Numbered from the stretch's first letter, positions 1 to 8,511 are shown. The stretch: 64,000 nt of DNA from Micromonospora sp. DSM 45708 (GCF_039566955.1 NZ_CP154796.1:124001-188000); one strand, 5' to 3'. Numbers and translations: made by a program. The notes: generated by a model from the letters alone, not told the origin.

Positions 1-1203
1 GCGCACGGCCTGGTTCTTCGGGCCCATGTAGACCGGCTTCAGGTTCTTGGCGCCCTCGGCGAAGATCTTGCCGACCGGGGCCTCGGAGAAGTAGGCGTTC
101 TTCGAGTCGACGATCGCCGGGTCGGTCAGCGCCTGCGGGGACGAGGGCAGCGGGCCCTTGAGCTTGAACGCGCCGATCTGGCCCTTCGCGCTGGTCAGGA
201 ACTTGGCCAGCTCGATCGCCTCGGCCTGGTGCTTGCTCTGCTTCGGCACGGCGAGGAAGGAGCCGCCCCAGTTGCCGCCGTTGCCGGGGATCTGGGCGAT
301 GTCCCACTTGCCCTTGGCGGCCGGGCCGGCGTTGCCCTCGATCACCCCGGTCATCCACGCCGGGCAGGCGATGGTGGCGAACTTCGACTGCTTGAACGCG
401 GAGACCCACTCCTCCGACCAGGAGCCGTACTTGCCGGAGAGGCCGGAGTCGATGATGTCCATGGTGGTGTCGTACGCCTGCCGCACCGCCGGGTTGCTGC
501 CCACGACCAGGTTGTTGCTGGTGTCGTAGTAGCTGTAGCCGCTGGCGTTGCCGGCGGTCTGGAGCAGGATGGTGTTGAACGTGTTCGTGGCGGCGTCGAG
601 GAACGCGGCGCCGGTCTTCTTCGCGGTGAACTGCTCACCGACCTTGACGTAGTCCTGCCAGGTGGGCCACAGCCTGGACACGGCCTCCCGGTCGGTGGGC
701 AGGCCGGCCTTGGCGAACAGGTCCTTGCGGTAGCACATGGCCATGCCGCCGACGTCGGTGCCGAGACCGATGAGCTGCTTGCCGTCGGCGGTGAGCCCCT
801 GGTTCCACTTCCAGTCGAGGAAGTTGCCCTTCAGGTCGGCCGCGCCGTGGTCGAGCAGGTTGACGAAGTTCTGCGGGTTGGCCTTGTACTCGACCAGCAG
901 CCCCTCCTCGATGGCGACCACGTCGCCGGCGCCCTTGCCGGCGGCGAGCCACTGGGTGAGCTTCGGCGAGTACTCGTCGAGGTTGCTGCCGGTGCCCCGC
1001 TCGACGATCTTCACGTCGGGGTGGCTGGCCATGTACTCCTGGTAGAGGTCCGCGTAGCCGAACTGGCCGAAGACGTCGACGGTGAGCGTGACCGGCCCGT
1101 CGGCGGCGGGCTCGTCGCCGCCACCGCAGCCGGTGGTGCCGAGCAGTGCGGTGGCGGCGACGAGGGCCACCGCCGCCAGTCGACGGCGCGTGAAGGTGAG
1201 CAT
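1..1203 (-). CDS. ABC transporter sugar-binding lipoprotein (family 1 extracellular solute-binding protein), 3' end outside window
   Basis: Substrate-binding lipoprotein of a carbohydrate ABC importer, tethered outside the membrane. The N-terminus has basic residues, a hydrophobic stretch and the lipobox LLGTTGC, followed by a Gly/Asp-rich linker. The body reads as an SBP_bac_1 fold (GTGSNLDEY, DVGGMAMCYRKDLF, and WNQGL and WGGSFLAVPK aromatic patches typical of sugar ligands). The C-terminus is cut off by the window edge; permease genes would be expected beyond it. The ATG at 1203 follows an AGGA sequence. Two CebR-like operators flank its promoter, suggesting induction by an oligosaccharide, perhaps a beta-glucoside or cellobiose. 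The substrate itself is inference. Confidence 0.88.
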   Translation of the reverse strand, partial: MLTFTRRRLAAVALVAATALLGTTGCGGGDEPAADGPVTLTVDVFGQFGYADLYQEYMASHPDVKIVERGTGSNLDEYSPKLTQWLAAGKGAGDVVAIEEGLLVEYKANPQNFVNLLDHGAADLKGNFLDWKWNQGLTADGKQLIGLGTDVGGMAMCYRKDLFAKAGLPTDREAVSRLWPTWQDYVKVGEQFTAKKTGAAFLDAATNTFNTILLQTAGNASGYSYYDTSNNLVVGSNPAVRQAYDTTMDIIDSGLSGKYGSWSEEWVSAFKQSKFATIACPAWMTGVIEGNAGPAAKGKWDIAQIPGNGGNWGGSFLAVPKQSKHQAEAIELAKFLTSAKGQIGAFKLKGPLPSSPQALTDPAIVDSKNAYFSEAPVGKIFAEGAKNLKPVYMGPKNQAVR

Positions 1204-1258
1204 GCTGTCCTGACCTCTCGGGGTCGTAACGGGTGGTGGAAGGCGGTTCCGGTACTTA

Positions 1259-1270
1259 GAGAGCGCTCTC
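1259..1270. promoter_or_regulatory. LacI/CebR-type operator, copy 1 (downstream of -10)
   Basis: Perfect 12-bp palindrome GAGAGCGCTCTC, resembling the GAGCGCTC core of actinobacterial LacI-family (CebR-like) operators. It covers the predicted transcription start of the binding-protein gene. Confidence 0.65.
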
Positions 1271-1275
1271 ACGAC

Positions 1276-1305
1276 AGCCTGCTGGTCGGCCCCGACGCCT
1301 GTCAA
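1276..1305 (-). promoter_or_regulatory. Promoter of the sugar-binding protein gene
   Basis: On the minus strand a perfect TTGACA (-35, 1305-1300) is followed after 18 nt by CAGGCT (-10, 1281-1276). The predicted transcription start is near 1269, inside the downstream operator copy. Confidence 0.55.
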
Positions 1306-1317
1306 GAGAGCGCTCTC
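1306..1317. promoter_or_regulatory. LacI/CebR-type operator, copy 2 (upstream of -35)
   Basis: Second identical palindrome GAGAGCGCTCTC, directly abutting the -35 hexamer and 47 bp from copy 1. The pair could be bridged by one tetrameric repressor or bound by two dimers. Confidence 0.65.
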
Positions 1318-1333
1318 AGAGCGTCCGAAAAAA

Positions 1334-1364
1334 GCGGAGAGGGGCGGTCACCGCCCCTCTCCGC
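1334..1364 (-). terminator. Rho-independent terminator of the MDMPI-family gene
   Basis: Perfect 14-bp stem (1334-1347 with 1351-1364) and a 3-nt loop. On the minus strand it is followed by a run of six T (complement of 1328-1333). It lies 19 bp after the stop of the minus-strand gene ending at 1383. Confidence 0.85.
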
Positions 1365-1382
1365 CCGATATCGGGTGCTGTG

Positions 1383-2138
1383 TCAGCCCACCCGAAGACC
1401 GTCCAGCAGGCTGCGGTCACCGGCCACGCCCAGCGTGTCGAAGCTGATCCGGCCCATCAGCGCCAGCAGCAGATCACTGGCCGTGCCGGTCACCTGCGCC
1501 CGCGCCCGGTGGTCGTCGTGGTCGAGGATCGTCGCGGTGTCCAGCAGCGCGACCCCCTCGCCCCGCAACCGCAGGTACCACTCCTGCGCGGCGTCGGTCG
1601 CGGTCAACTGGACCACCCCGTGCCACTGGCCGGACCGGATCCGCCGGCCCGCCGGCAACCAGGTGTCCAGCACCTCGCTCACCCCGTCGGACGCGAGCTT
1701 GGCCTCGATCGGGTCGCCCGCACCGATGGCGAGCTGGGCGTCCCAGCGGTGCACCGCCGTCTCGTGCGCCACCCGGCGTGGCCAGAAACCTGCCTTCTTC
1801 GGCTGGGGCGCGAAGTTCCACGCCGGCGCCTCCGGGTCCAGCCCCTCCAGGAGCGCGGTGAGCCGCTCGTACTCCTGGGCGTACCACTGGGCCGGGGTGA
1901 GCCCGGCCGGCGGCTCCGCTTCGTGCCGCTCGGGACGGCCGGTGCCGCCGGCGGTCAGCACGGTGCCCACCCAGAGGTAGACGCGGCTCAGGTGATGAGC
2001 GAGATCGGTGACCGTCCAGCCGGGACAGGACAGCACGGGTGTCTCGGGAGGCGCCTCCGTGACCGCCGCGGCGAACGCGGGCCCCTCCGTCCGCAACGCG
2101 CCGATCCAGAAGTCCTTCGTGTGGTGCAGTCTGCTCAT
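1383..2138 (-). CDS. Maleylpyruvate isomerase/DinB-family mycothiol-dependent enzyme family protein
   Basis: About 251 residues. It matches the actinobacterial MDMPI-type family: an N-terminal four-helix DinB-like domain (CPGWTVTDLAHHL near residue 40, HETAVHRWDAQLA near 130) and a C-terminal SCP2-like region ending in LLLALMGR. The histidines of the DinB fold (HHLSR, HETAVHRWD) are present. These proteins use or are predicted to use mycothiol, consistent with mshA nearby. The actual substrate is unknown. The ATG at 2138 is chosen because GGGAGG sits 6 nt upstream; an in-frame ATG at 2144 would touch that ribosome site. Confidence 0.8.
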   Translation of the reverse strand: MSRLHHTKDFWIGALRTEGPAFAAAVTEAPPETPVLSCPGWTVTDLAHHLSRVYLWVGTVLTAGGTGRPERHEAEPPAGLTPAQWYAQEYERLTALLEGLDPEAPAWNFAPQPKKAGFWPRRVAHETAVHRWDAQLAIGAGDPIEAKLASDGVSEVLDTWLPAGRRIRSGQWHGVVQLTATDAAQEWYLRLRGEGVALLDTATILDHDDHRARAQVTGTASDLLLALMGRISFDTLGVAGDRSLLDGLRVG

Positions 2139-2208
2139 CGCCATCCTCCCGGGGGTGACCGGGCCACCAGTGGGTGCCGCGGCTACCCCTCAGCCTAGGG
2201 TGAAAGGC

Positions 2209-3306
2209 GTGCCAGACGTCTACGCCGAACCGACGACCGCCGCCGGACCGACCGATCCGGCCACCCTGGCGCACTACACCACGCTGCGGCTCGGCGGCCC
2301 GGCCGGCCGGCTGGAGATCGCCCGCGACGCCGCCGCGATGGTGCGCAAGGTGCGGGAGGCGGAGGCCCGCGAGCAGGCCGTGCTGGTGCTGGCCGGCGGC
2401 AGCAACGTGGTGATCGGCGACCAGGGCTTCCCCGGCACCGTCGTGCTCGTCCGCTCCCGGGGCCTCACGGTCGTCGCCGAGCACGGCGACACCGTCACCG
2501 TACGCGTCGCCGCCGGCGAGCCGTGGGACGACCTCGTCGCGGCCACCGTCGAGCGCGGCTGGGCCGGACTGGAGTGCCTCTCCGGCATCCCCGGCTCGAC
2601 CGGCGCGACGCCGATCCAGAACGTCGGCGCGTACGGCCAGGAGGTCGCCGACACGATCGTCGCGGTCGAGGCGTACGACCGCACCCACCGCGAGGTGGTC
2701 CGGATCCCGGCGGCCGACTGCGGCTTCGCCTACCGGGGCAGCATCTTCAAGTACAGCGACCGCTGGGTGGTGCTCTCGGTCGACTTCCGGCTCACCCGCT
2801 CACCGCTCTCCGGGCCGATCCGCTACGCGGAGCTGGCCCGTGCGCTCGGCGTCGAGGTGGGGGACCGGGCGCCACTGGCCGACGCCCGGGCCACCGTGCG
2901 CCGACTGCGCGCCGGCAAGGGCATGGTGCTCGACGCGACCGACCCGGACACCTGGTCGGTCGGCTCGTTCTTCACCAACCCGGTGCTCGACCGCGAGGCG
3001 TACGAGCTGCTCCGGGCACGCGCGACCGAGCTGGGCGTGGGCGAGCCGCCGGCCTGGCCGGGCGCCGGTGACGTGGTGAAGGTCAGCGCGGCCTGGTTGA
3101 TCGAGCGGGCCGGCTTCGGCAAGGGGTACGCCGGCCGGGAGGGCGTCGCCATCTCGACCAAGCACACGCTGGCGCTCACCAACCGGTCCGGCACCGCCAG
3201 CACCGCCGCGCTGGTGGCGCTGGCCCGGGAGATCCGCGACGGCGTGCACGCCCGCTTCGGCGTCCCCCTCCACCCCGAGCCCGTCCTGGTCAACTGCACC
3301 ATCTGA
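2209..3306 (+). CDS. murB: UDP-N-acetylenolpyruvoylglucosamine reductase MurB
   Basis: FAD- and NADPH-dependent reduction of UDP-GlcNAc-enolpyruvate to UDP-MurNAc, second committed step of cytosolic peptidoglycan synthesis. An N-terminal FAD-binding domain (TTLRLGGPAGR, LAGGSNVVI, GLECLSGIPGSTGATPIQNVG) is followed by the MurB C-terminal domain with SVGSFFTNP, which holds the catalytic serine, and a final VHARFGVPLHPEP motif with the catalytic Glu. Length (365 aa) is normal for type I MurB. The GTG at 2209 is chosen because TAGGGT (2196-2201) lies exactly 7 nt upstream, implying a leaderless message. It is divergent from the MDMPI-family gene. Confidence 0.96.
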   Translation: MPDVYAEPTTAAGPTDPATLAHYTTLRLGGPAGRLEIARDAAAMVRKVREAEAREQAVLVLAGGSNVVIGDQGFPGTVVLVRSRGLTVVAEHGDTVTVRVAAGEPWDDLVAATVERGWAGLECLSGIPGSTGATPIQNVGAYGQEVADTIVAVEAYDRTHREVVRIPAADCGFAYRGSIFKYSDRWVVLSVDFRLTRSPLSGPIRYAELARALGVEVGDRAPLADARATVRRLRAGKGMVLDATDPDTWSVGSFFTNPVLDREAYELLRARATELGVGEPPAWPGAGDVVKVSAAWLIERAGFGKGYAGREGVAISTKHTLALTNRSGTASTAALVALAREIRDGVHARFGVPLHPEPVLVNCTI

Positions 3307-3475
3307 CCCCCCGCCCCGCCCCCGCCCCCGCCCCCGCCCGTCGATCTTGCACTTTTGGCCCGGACAATCATCGCTAATGCCCCGTTCCGGGGGCGGCAAC
3401 TGCAAGATCGCTGGGGCGGGGCGGGGCGGGGCGGGGCGGGGCGGGGCGGGGCGGGGCGGGGCGGGGGTCAGGTGG
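3307..3475. repeat. Large GC-skewed inverted repeat with tandem GGGGC tract (bidirectional terminator-like)
   Basis: Between the convergent murB and methyltransferase genes. A C-rich arm (3307-3338) is followed by CGATCTTGCA (3341-3350), a loop, its complement TGCAAGATCG (3401-3410), and then about ten tandem GGGGC units (3413-3465). The whole block folds back on itself. The plus-strand G-tracts could form quadruplexes. It probably ends transcription from both sides. Confidence 0.6.
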
Positions 3476-4250
3476 GGGCTACGGCGGGCCAGGGGAGGGT
3501 CAGGTAGCCGTGCCGCCAGGCGGCGGGGCGGTCCTGGACGGGCCAGCCGGCCTCCTTCAGGGCCGCCACCGTGCGCAGCCAGCGCTGGCGGGGGCCGAAC
3601 GGGGCGTAGCCGGCGGCGGAGCGCCACGCGTGCTCCAGCGCGCCGAACAGCTCGTGCACGCGTTCCCCGGGCACGTTGCGGTGGATCAGCGCCTTCGGCA
3701 GCCGCTCGGCCAGCGTCGCCGGGCTCGACAGCGTGGTCAGCTTCGCGGCCAGCGTGAGCGTGCGCGGGCCGGTGGCGTCCAGCAGCACCCAGGCGCCGAG
3801 CCGGCCCAGCTCGTCACAGGTCCCCTCGACCAGCAGCCCGCCCGGCGCCAGCCGCCCGGTGACCGTCCGCCAGGCGTCGACGACCTCGCTCTCGTCGTAC
3901 TGGCGCAGCACGTTGCACGCCCGCACCAGGGCGGGACGCAGCCCGGCCAGCTCGAAGCCGCCCCGGGCGAACGTCAGCCCGGGCGGGTCCGCGGCCGGCC
4001 GGGCGGCGGCGACGCGTACCGGATCGATCTCCAGCCCGACCACCCGCACGTCCGCGCGGACGCCGGTCGCGAGCCGGGCCCGCAGTTCCACAGGGGTGAC
4101 CGGGGTGGCGCCGTAGCCGAGGTCCACCACCAGCGGGTCGGCGGCGGCGCGGAGCGCGTCGCCGCAGGTCCCGACGATCCAGTTGTCCACCCGTCGGAGC
4201 CGGTTCGGGTTCGTCGTGCCCCGGGTGACCACCCCGAGCGGACGCTCCAT
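3468..4250 (-). CDS. Class I SAM-dependent methyltransferase-like protein
   Basis: 260 residues. VVDLGYGATPVTPVEL (about residues 40-55) looks like SAM motif I, and VVGLEIDPVRV supplies the acidic residue after strand beta-2. RACNVLRQYDESEV and GGLLVEGTCDELGR fit motifs II-III. The substrate cannot be inferred. The start ATG overlaps the stop of the upstream SDR gene (TGATG), so the two are translationally coupled. The gene ends inside the GGGGC-rich repeat region. Confidence 0.72.
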   Translation of the reverse strand: MERPLGVVTRGTTNPNRLRRVDNWIVGTCGDALRAAADPLVVDLGYGATPVTPVELRARLATGVRADVRVVGLEIDPVRVAAARPAADPPGLTFARGGFELAGLRPALVRACNVLRQYDESEVVDAWRTVTGRLAPGGLLVEGTCDELGRLGAWVLLDATGPRTLTLAAKLTTLSSPATLAERLPKALIHRNVPGERVHELFGALEHAWRSAAGYAPFGPRQRWLRTVAALKEAGWPVQDRPAAWRHGYLTLPWPAVAPT

Positions 4251-5014
4251 CAGGGCGTCCGGTGCACCTTGTGCTGCGCGGCCTGGGCCAGCGGGCGGAC
4301 CACGAGCCGGTCGACGTTGACGTGGTGCGGTCGGGTCGCGCACCAGGCCACGCAGTCGGCCACGTCGTCGGCGACCAGCGGCTCGGCCACGCCGGCGTAG
4401 ACCGCCTCGGCGCGCTCCGCGTCCCCGCCGAACCGCACCAGGCCGAACTCCTCGGTCCGCACCATGCCCGGGTCGATCTCGACCACCCGGACCGGCCGGC
4501 CGCACAGCTCCAGGCGGAGCGTGCCGGCGATCGCGGTCTGCGCGTGCTTGGCCGCCGTGTAGCCGCCGCCGCCCTCGTAGACGACGTGCCCGGCGGTCGA
4601 GCTGACGATCACCACCGTGCCGGCGCCGGAGCGCTCCAGCGCGGGCAGCAGCGCCTTGGTGACCCGCAGCGTGCCGAGCACGTTGACGTCGTACATCCAC
4701 TGCCAGTCGCCGACGTCGGCGGTCTCGACCGGGTCCAGGCCGCGTGCACCGCCGGCGTTGTTCACCAGCAGCGTGACCGGCCCGGGCGCGGCGTCCGCGG
4801 CGGCGGCCAGGCCGGCGACGGATTCGTCCGAGGTCACGTCGCACGCCACCGCGGTGGCCGTGCCGCCGGCCGCCTCGATCTCGGTGACCAGCGCGGCCAA
4901 CCGGTCGGTACGCCGCGCCGCGGCCAGCACGTGGAAACCCTCGGCGGCCAGCCGGCGGGCGGTGGCCGCGCCGATCCCGCTGGACGCTCCGGTGACGATG
5001 GCGACTGAGGTCAT
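4250..5014 (-). CDS. Short-chain dehydrogenase/reductase (SDR)
   Basis: 254-residue classical SDR. TGASSGIG cofactor loop at residues 7-14, NNAG at about 89-92, catalytic Ser in VIVSSTAGH and YTAAK (Tyr and Lys), then the PG motif of IDPGMVRTEEF. The C-terminal ADCVAWCATRPHHVNVDRLVVRPLAQA is typical of the YdfG-like subgroup, including M. tuberculosis Rv0484c, which occupies the same position near mshA. An NADP preference is likely from the Arg-rich AARRTDRL. Start ATG at 5014; GACAAT lies 6 nt upstream, so the transcript may be leaderless. Confidence 0.88.
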   Translation of the reverse strand: MTSVAIVTGASSGIGAATARRLAAEGFHVLAAARRTDRLAALVTEIEAAGGTATAVACDVTSDESVAGLAAAADAAPGPVTLLVNNAGGARGLDPVETADVGDWQWMYDVNVLGTLRVTKALLPALERSGAGTVVIVSSTAGHVVYEGGGGYTAAKHAQTAIAGTLRLELCGRPVRVVEIDPGMVRTEEFGLVRFGGDAERAEAVYAGVAEPLVADDVADCVAWCATRPHHVNVDRLVVRPLAQAAQHKVHRTP

Positions 5015-5185
5015 CCGGTCATTGTCCCCCGCCGTCGCGGTCCACGCCGTGATGAGGTCCGTCACGCCCGGGAACCCGCGGCAGGCATTTCCGAACCCCG
5101 ATGGGGAAGATGACACCCGGCGTACGGGTTGACCGAGAGGCGCCGGTCGTGCGGGACGGCATCAACCGTGACAGAGGGAGCGGAC

Positions 5186-6547
5186 GTGGCGGAGTTGCAC
5201 ACCGGTGTGGGTCGTCAACGAGGAGCCCTGCCGTGGCCCCGGCCGCGCCGCATCGCCACCCTCTCGGTGCACACCTCGCCGCTGCACCAGCCCGGCACGG
5301 GCGACGCGGGCGGCATGAACGTCTACATCCTGGAGGTCGCCCGGCGGCTGGCCGAGGCCGACGTCGAGGTGGAGATCTTCACCCGGGCCACCGCCGGTGA
5401 CCTGCCCCCGGTGGTCGAGATGGCGCCCGGGGTGACCGTCCGGCACGTCACCGCCGGGCCGTTGGAGGGGCTGACCAAGGAGGAGCTGCCGGGACAGCTC
5501 TGCGCGTTCACCGCCGGCGTGCTGCGGGCCGAGGCGGCCCGCCCGCCCGGCCACTACGACCTGATCCACTCGCACTACTGGCTCTCCGGCCAGGTCGGCT
5601 GGCTGGCCAAGGAGCGTTGGGGCGTCCCGCTGGTGCACACCGCCCACACGCTGGCGAAGGTCAAGAACGCCCGGCTCGCGGCCGGCGACCGGCCGGAGCC
5701 GAAGGCCCGGGTGATCGGCGAGGAGCAGGTGGTCGCGGAGGCGGACCGACTGGTCGCCAACACCCGGGTGGAGGCCCGCGACCTGCTCGACAGGTACGCG
5801 GCCGACCCCGACCGGGTGGCCGTGGTGGAGCCCGGCGTGGACCTGGACCGGTTCCGCCCCGCGCACGGTGACCGGGAGGCCGCGGCCCGCGCCGCGCGTC
5901 GCCGGCTCGGTCTGCCGGTACACGGCTACGTGGTCGCGTTCGTCGGCCGCATCCAGCCGCTCAAGGCCCCGGACGTGCTGGTCCGTGCCGTCGCCGCGCT
6001 GCGCGAACGGGACCCCGCGCTCGCCGAGGAGTTGACGGTGGTGATCTGCGGCGGCCCCAGCGGCAGCGGGCTGGACCGGCCCACCGCGCTGATGGAACTG
6101 GCCCACTCGCTCGGCGTGGCCGACCGGGTCCGCTTCCTGCCGCCGCGCACCGGCGACGACCTGCCCGCGCTCTACCGCGCGGCCGACCTGGTCGCGGTGC
6201 CGTCGCACAACGAGTCGTTCGGGCTGGTCGCGCTGGAGGCGCAGGCCTGCGGGACGCCGGTGCTGGCCGCCGCCGTGGGCGGCCTGGTCACCGCGGTACG
6301 CGACGGCGTCAGCGGGATGCTCATCGACGGTCACGACCCGGTCGACTGGGCCGGCGCCCTGGCCCGCCTGCTTCCCGAGCGGAGGCGTCGCGCCGTGCTG
6401 GCCCGGGGCGCCGAGCAGCACGCCCGCGACTTCTCCTGGCACCGGACCGTCTCCGGGCTGCTCGCGGTCTACGGCGAGGCGATCACCGAGCACCGGGCCC
6501 GGCTGGCCGGCCGGCTCGGCGACCCGGCGCTCTGTTGCTCCTGGTGA
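5186..6547 (+). CDS. mshA: D-inositol-3-phosphate glycosyltransferase MshA
   Basis: First enzyme of mycothiol synthesis: transfers GlcNAc from UDP-GlcNAc to 1D-myo-inositol 3-phosphate in the cytosol. GT-B fold, 453 aa. N-terminal domain with [20 protein letters not shown] and HSHYWLSG. C-terminal domain with [14 protein letters not shown], then [17 protein letters not shown], the E-x7-E motif that binds the nucleotide sugar. GTG at 5186 is chosen because AGGGAG lies 5 nt before it; GTG at 5168 is an alternative. The YbjN gene follows, as in mycobacteria. Confidence 0.95.
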   Translation: MAELHTGVGRQRGALPWPRPRRIATLSVHTSPLHQPGTGDAGGMNVYILEVARRLAEADVEVEIFTRATAGDLPPVVEMAPGVTVRHVTAGPLEGLTKEELPGQLCAFTAGVLRAEAARPPGHYDLIHSHYWLSGQVGWLAKERWGVPLVHTAHTLAKVKNARLAAGDRPEPKARVIGEEQVVAEADRLVANTRVEARDLLDRYAADPDRVAVVEPGVDLDRFRPAHGDREAAARAARRRLGLPVHGYVVAFVGRIQPLKAPDVLVRAVAALRERDPALAEELTVVICGGPSGSGLDRPTALMELAHSLGVADRVRFLPPRTGDDLPALYRAADLVAVPSHNESFGLVALEAQACGTPVLAAAVGGLVTAVRDGVSGMLIDGHDPVDWAGALARLLPERRRRAVLARGAEQHARDFSWHRTVSGLLAVYGEAITEHRARLAGRLGDPALCCSW

Positions 6548-6591
6548 CCGTCGCCGGGCGACCGGGGTCCGCCGACCGTAGAGTGGGCGCG

Positions 6592-7125
6592 ATGAGCCGT
6601 ACGAGTGAGATCGCCGCGCTGATCGAGGCCGTCTGCGCGGAGCGCGAGCTGGAGTGGGAGTCCACCGGCGAGGCGTCGTACGCGGTGACGCTGCCGGGCA
6701 CCCACAAGCTCAAGACGATCTGCAACCTGATCGTCGGCGAGCACGCGTTGCGGGTCGAGGCGTTCGTGATGCGCCAGCCCGACGAGCGCCGCGAGGAGCT
6801 GTGGGCCTGGCTGTTGCAGCGCAACGCGCGGATGTACGGCGTCTCGTTCTCCATCGACGCGGTCGGCGACGTCTACCTGACCGGCCGGGTGAACCTGGCC
6901 GGGATCGACGCCGACGAGCTGGACCGCCTGTTCGGTGCCGTGCTGACCTACGCCGACGAGTCGTTCGACAACATGCTGGAGATCGGCTTCGGGACCGCCA
7001 TCCGCCGGGAGTGGGAGTGGCGGGTGAAGCGCGGCGAGTCGACAGCCAACCTGGCCGCGTTCGCCCACCTCTTCGAGCCGTCGAACCCGTCCGGCCCGGC
7101 CGCCGGAGGTTCAGGGGCCGCCTGA
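6592..7125 (+). CDS. YbjN-domain protein
   Basis: 177 residues with the YbjN / type III secretion chaperone-like fold (LKTICNLIVGEHALRVEAFVMR, then ELWAWLLQRN and FGAVLTYADESFDNMLEIGF). It is the ortholog by position of mycobacterial Rv0487, always next to mshA. The biochemical role is not established. The C-terminus is a Gly/Pro-rich tail. ATG at 6592 is preceded at 7 nt by TAGAGT (6579-6584), a leaderless-type start. Confidence 0.82.
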   Translation: MSRTSEIAALIEAVCAERELEWESTGEASYAVTLPGTHKLKTICNLIVGEHALRVEAFVMRQPDERREELWAWLLQRNARMYGVSFSIDAVGDVYLTGRVNLAGIDADELDRLFGAVLTYADESFDNMLEIGFGTAIRREWEWRVKRGESTANLAAFAHLFEPSNPSGPAAGGSGAA

Positions 7126-7133
7126 CGGGTATG

Positions 7134-7151
7134 CCGCACCGCGCGGTGCGG
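7134..7151. terminator. Perfect 18-bp palindrome after the YbjN gene
   Basis: CCGCACCGC followed by its exact complement GCGGTGCGG, 8 nt past the stop codon. It could act as a transcript-end hairpin, but there is no T-run. Confidence 0.35.
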
Positions 7152-7202
7152 AGCACTGGGACCCACCGCGGGCCGAGGACGGACTGTCGAGGAGCGTTTC
7201 CC

Positions 7203-8240
7203 ATGGCTCAGCGCAACAGCTCAGGTCGCGGCGCGACCGCGACCCGGACGAAGCGGCAAACCGACAACCGGACGCCGAACACCCCGAAGGTGTCGGAGTC
7301 CGAGATCTCCCGGATGAAGGTCGACGACATCCGGGGCCAGCTCCGCCGGCGTGGGGTCTCCGGGACCTCCGCGCTGCGCAAGCCGGAGCTGGTGAGGACG
7401 CTCGCGCGGACCATGCGCGCGGAGGAACGCGGCGGCGCGGCGCGGCGGAGCACCGGCCCGGCCGGTCGCCCGGCGGCGGCGAAGAAGACCACCGCGGCGA
7501 AGAAGGCCACGGCCGGCAGGTCCACGTCGGCCCGCCGGAAGGCCACCTCCGCGGCCAAGGCCGCGCCGGCTGCCCGGGCCACCGGTGCCCGGGCCAAGGC
7601 GACGGGTACGCGCAAGGCGGCCCCCGCCCGCGCGAAGGCGACCGCATCCCGCGCGAAGGCCGCCCCGTCCCGGGCCAAGGCCGCCCCGTCCCGGGCCAAG
7701 GCCGCCCCGTCCCGGGCCAAGGCCGCGCCGTCCCGGGCGAAGGCGGCGCCCTCTCGGGCGAAGGCGGCGCCGTCCCGGGCGAAGGCGGCGCCCTCTCGGG
7801 CGAAGGCCGCGCCCTCCCGGGCGAAGGCGGCTCCGGCGGGCAAGGCGGCACCGGCACGGGCGCAGGCCGCGCCGACGCGGGGGCCGGCGTCCAGTCGGTC
7901 GATCGGATCGTCCCAGCTCATCACGTCCGTCGCGGACCGTCCGGAGCGTCCGGGACGCAGCCTGGTGACCCGCAACCACGAGGTCATCCAGCGCTGGGCA
8001 GGGGCCCGGGGTGCCAAGCCGGCCACCATCGCCGGCACCGAGCGGGGCGACCGGCCCGGGGTCTTGACGTTCAACCTGCCGGGATACCGGGAGAGCAGCC
8101 GGATCCGGGAGATCACCTGGGACGACTGGTTCCGGACGTTCGACTCGCGTCGGCTCAACCTGATCTACCAGGAGCAGATGCGGGACGGCCGGCAGAGCAA
8201 CTTCTTCCGTACCGAGAACCCGAATCGCGAGGACGGCTGA
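7203..8240 (+). CDS. Histone H1-like repeat protein with Rho-N/SAP-like N-terminus and conserved acidic C-terminal domain
   Basis: 345 residues in three parts. Residues about 31-70 form a Rho-N/SAP-like helix pair (ISRMKVDDIRGQLRRRGVSG, then ALRKPELVRTL). Residues about 75-245 are Ala/Lys/Arg/Pro-rich with AAKK blocks and eight consecutive RAKAAPS heptads, like the C-terminal tails of H1-type actinobacterial nucleoid proteins. Residues about 258-345 form a compact domain (NHEVIQRWAGARGAKPATI, ITWDDWFRTFDSRRL, NLIYQEQ) otherwise known to me as a stand-alone small protein. DNA binding or nucleoid association is likely; the function of the C-terminal domain is unknown. RBS GAGGAG is 8 nt before ATG 7203. 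Confidence 0.8.
   Translation: MAQRNSSGRGATATRTKRQTDNRTPNTPKVSESEISRMKVDDIRGQLRRRGVSGTSALRKPELVRTLARTMRAEERGGAARRSTGPAGRPAAAKKTTAAKKATAGRSTSARRKATSAAKAAPAARATGARAKATGTRKAAPARAKATASRAKAAPSRAKAAPSRAKAAPSRAKAAPSRAKAAPSRAKAAPSRAKAAPSRAKAAPSRAKAAPAGKAAPARAQAAPTRGPASSRSIGSSQLITSVADRPERPGRSLVTRNHEVIQRWAGARGAKPATIAGTERGDRPGVLTFNLPGYRESSRIREITWDDWFRTFDSRRLNLIYQEQMRDGRQSNFFRTENPNREDG
7653..7830 (+). repeat. 21-bp tandem repeat encoding RAKAAPS heptads
   Basis: About eight near-identical 21-bp units inside the H1-like gene. Neighbouring units differ mainly at third positions (ccc/tct, gcc/gcg), showing recent expansion with some drift. Copy number may vary between strains. Confidence 0.8.
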
Positions 8241-8511
8241 GGTTTACGGGAATGCCCGGCGGGAACCCGCTTGTTGGCCACACCGGAGACCGCAGCAGGG
8301 ACAGCCGGATTCCCGACACGGGTGCTGTGACGGGTAAGACAGCGATCCGGGTTGAATCCGGAATCCGGGCGAACTAACTTTATTGCACCGCGTCCCGCTT
8401 GTTTTCGTTCGGGGGAGCGGCGGATCGATCAGATCCGCGCAGGCGCGACGCGAAGATCGGGTGGAGCACACCGTTGGGGGACGGTGCCGCCCGTGGAAAC
8501 CGGCGGCGCGA

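Noticed and set aside
229..1980. Long plus-strand reading frame opposite the sugar-binding and MDMPI genes
   Set aside because: It has no domain and an Arg/Gly/Ala-biased composition typical of antisense frames in high-GC DNA. The opposite strand carries a recognisable lipoprotein and enzyme.
3413..3465. GGGGC tract as a CRISPR-like repeat array
   Set aside because: It is a simple 5-bp tandem repeat without spacers and no cas gene is present.
7653..7830. 21-bp repeats as a regulatory iteron array
   Set aside because: They are in frame inside the H1-like gene, encode RAKAAPS heptads, and vary at third codon positions.
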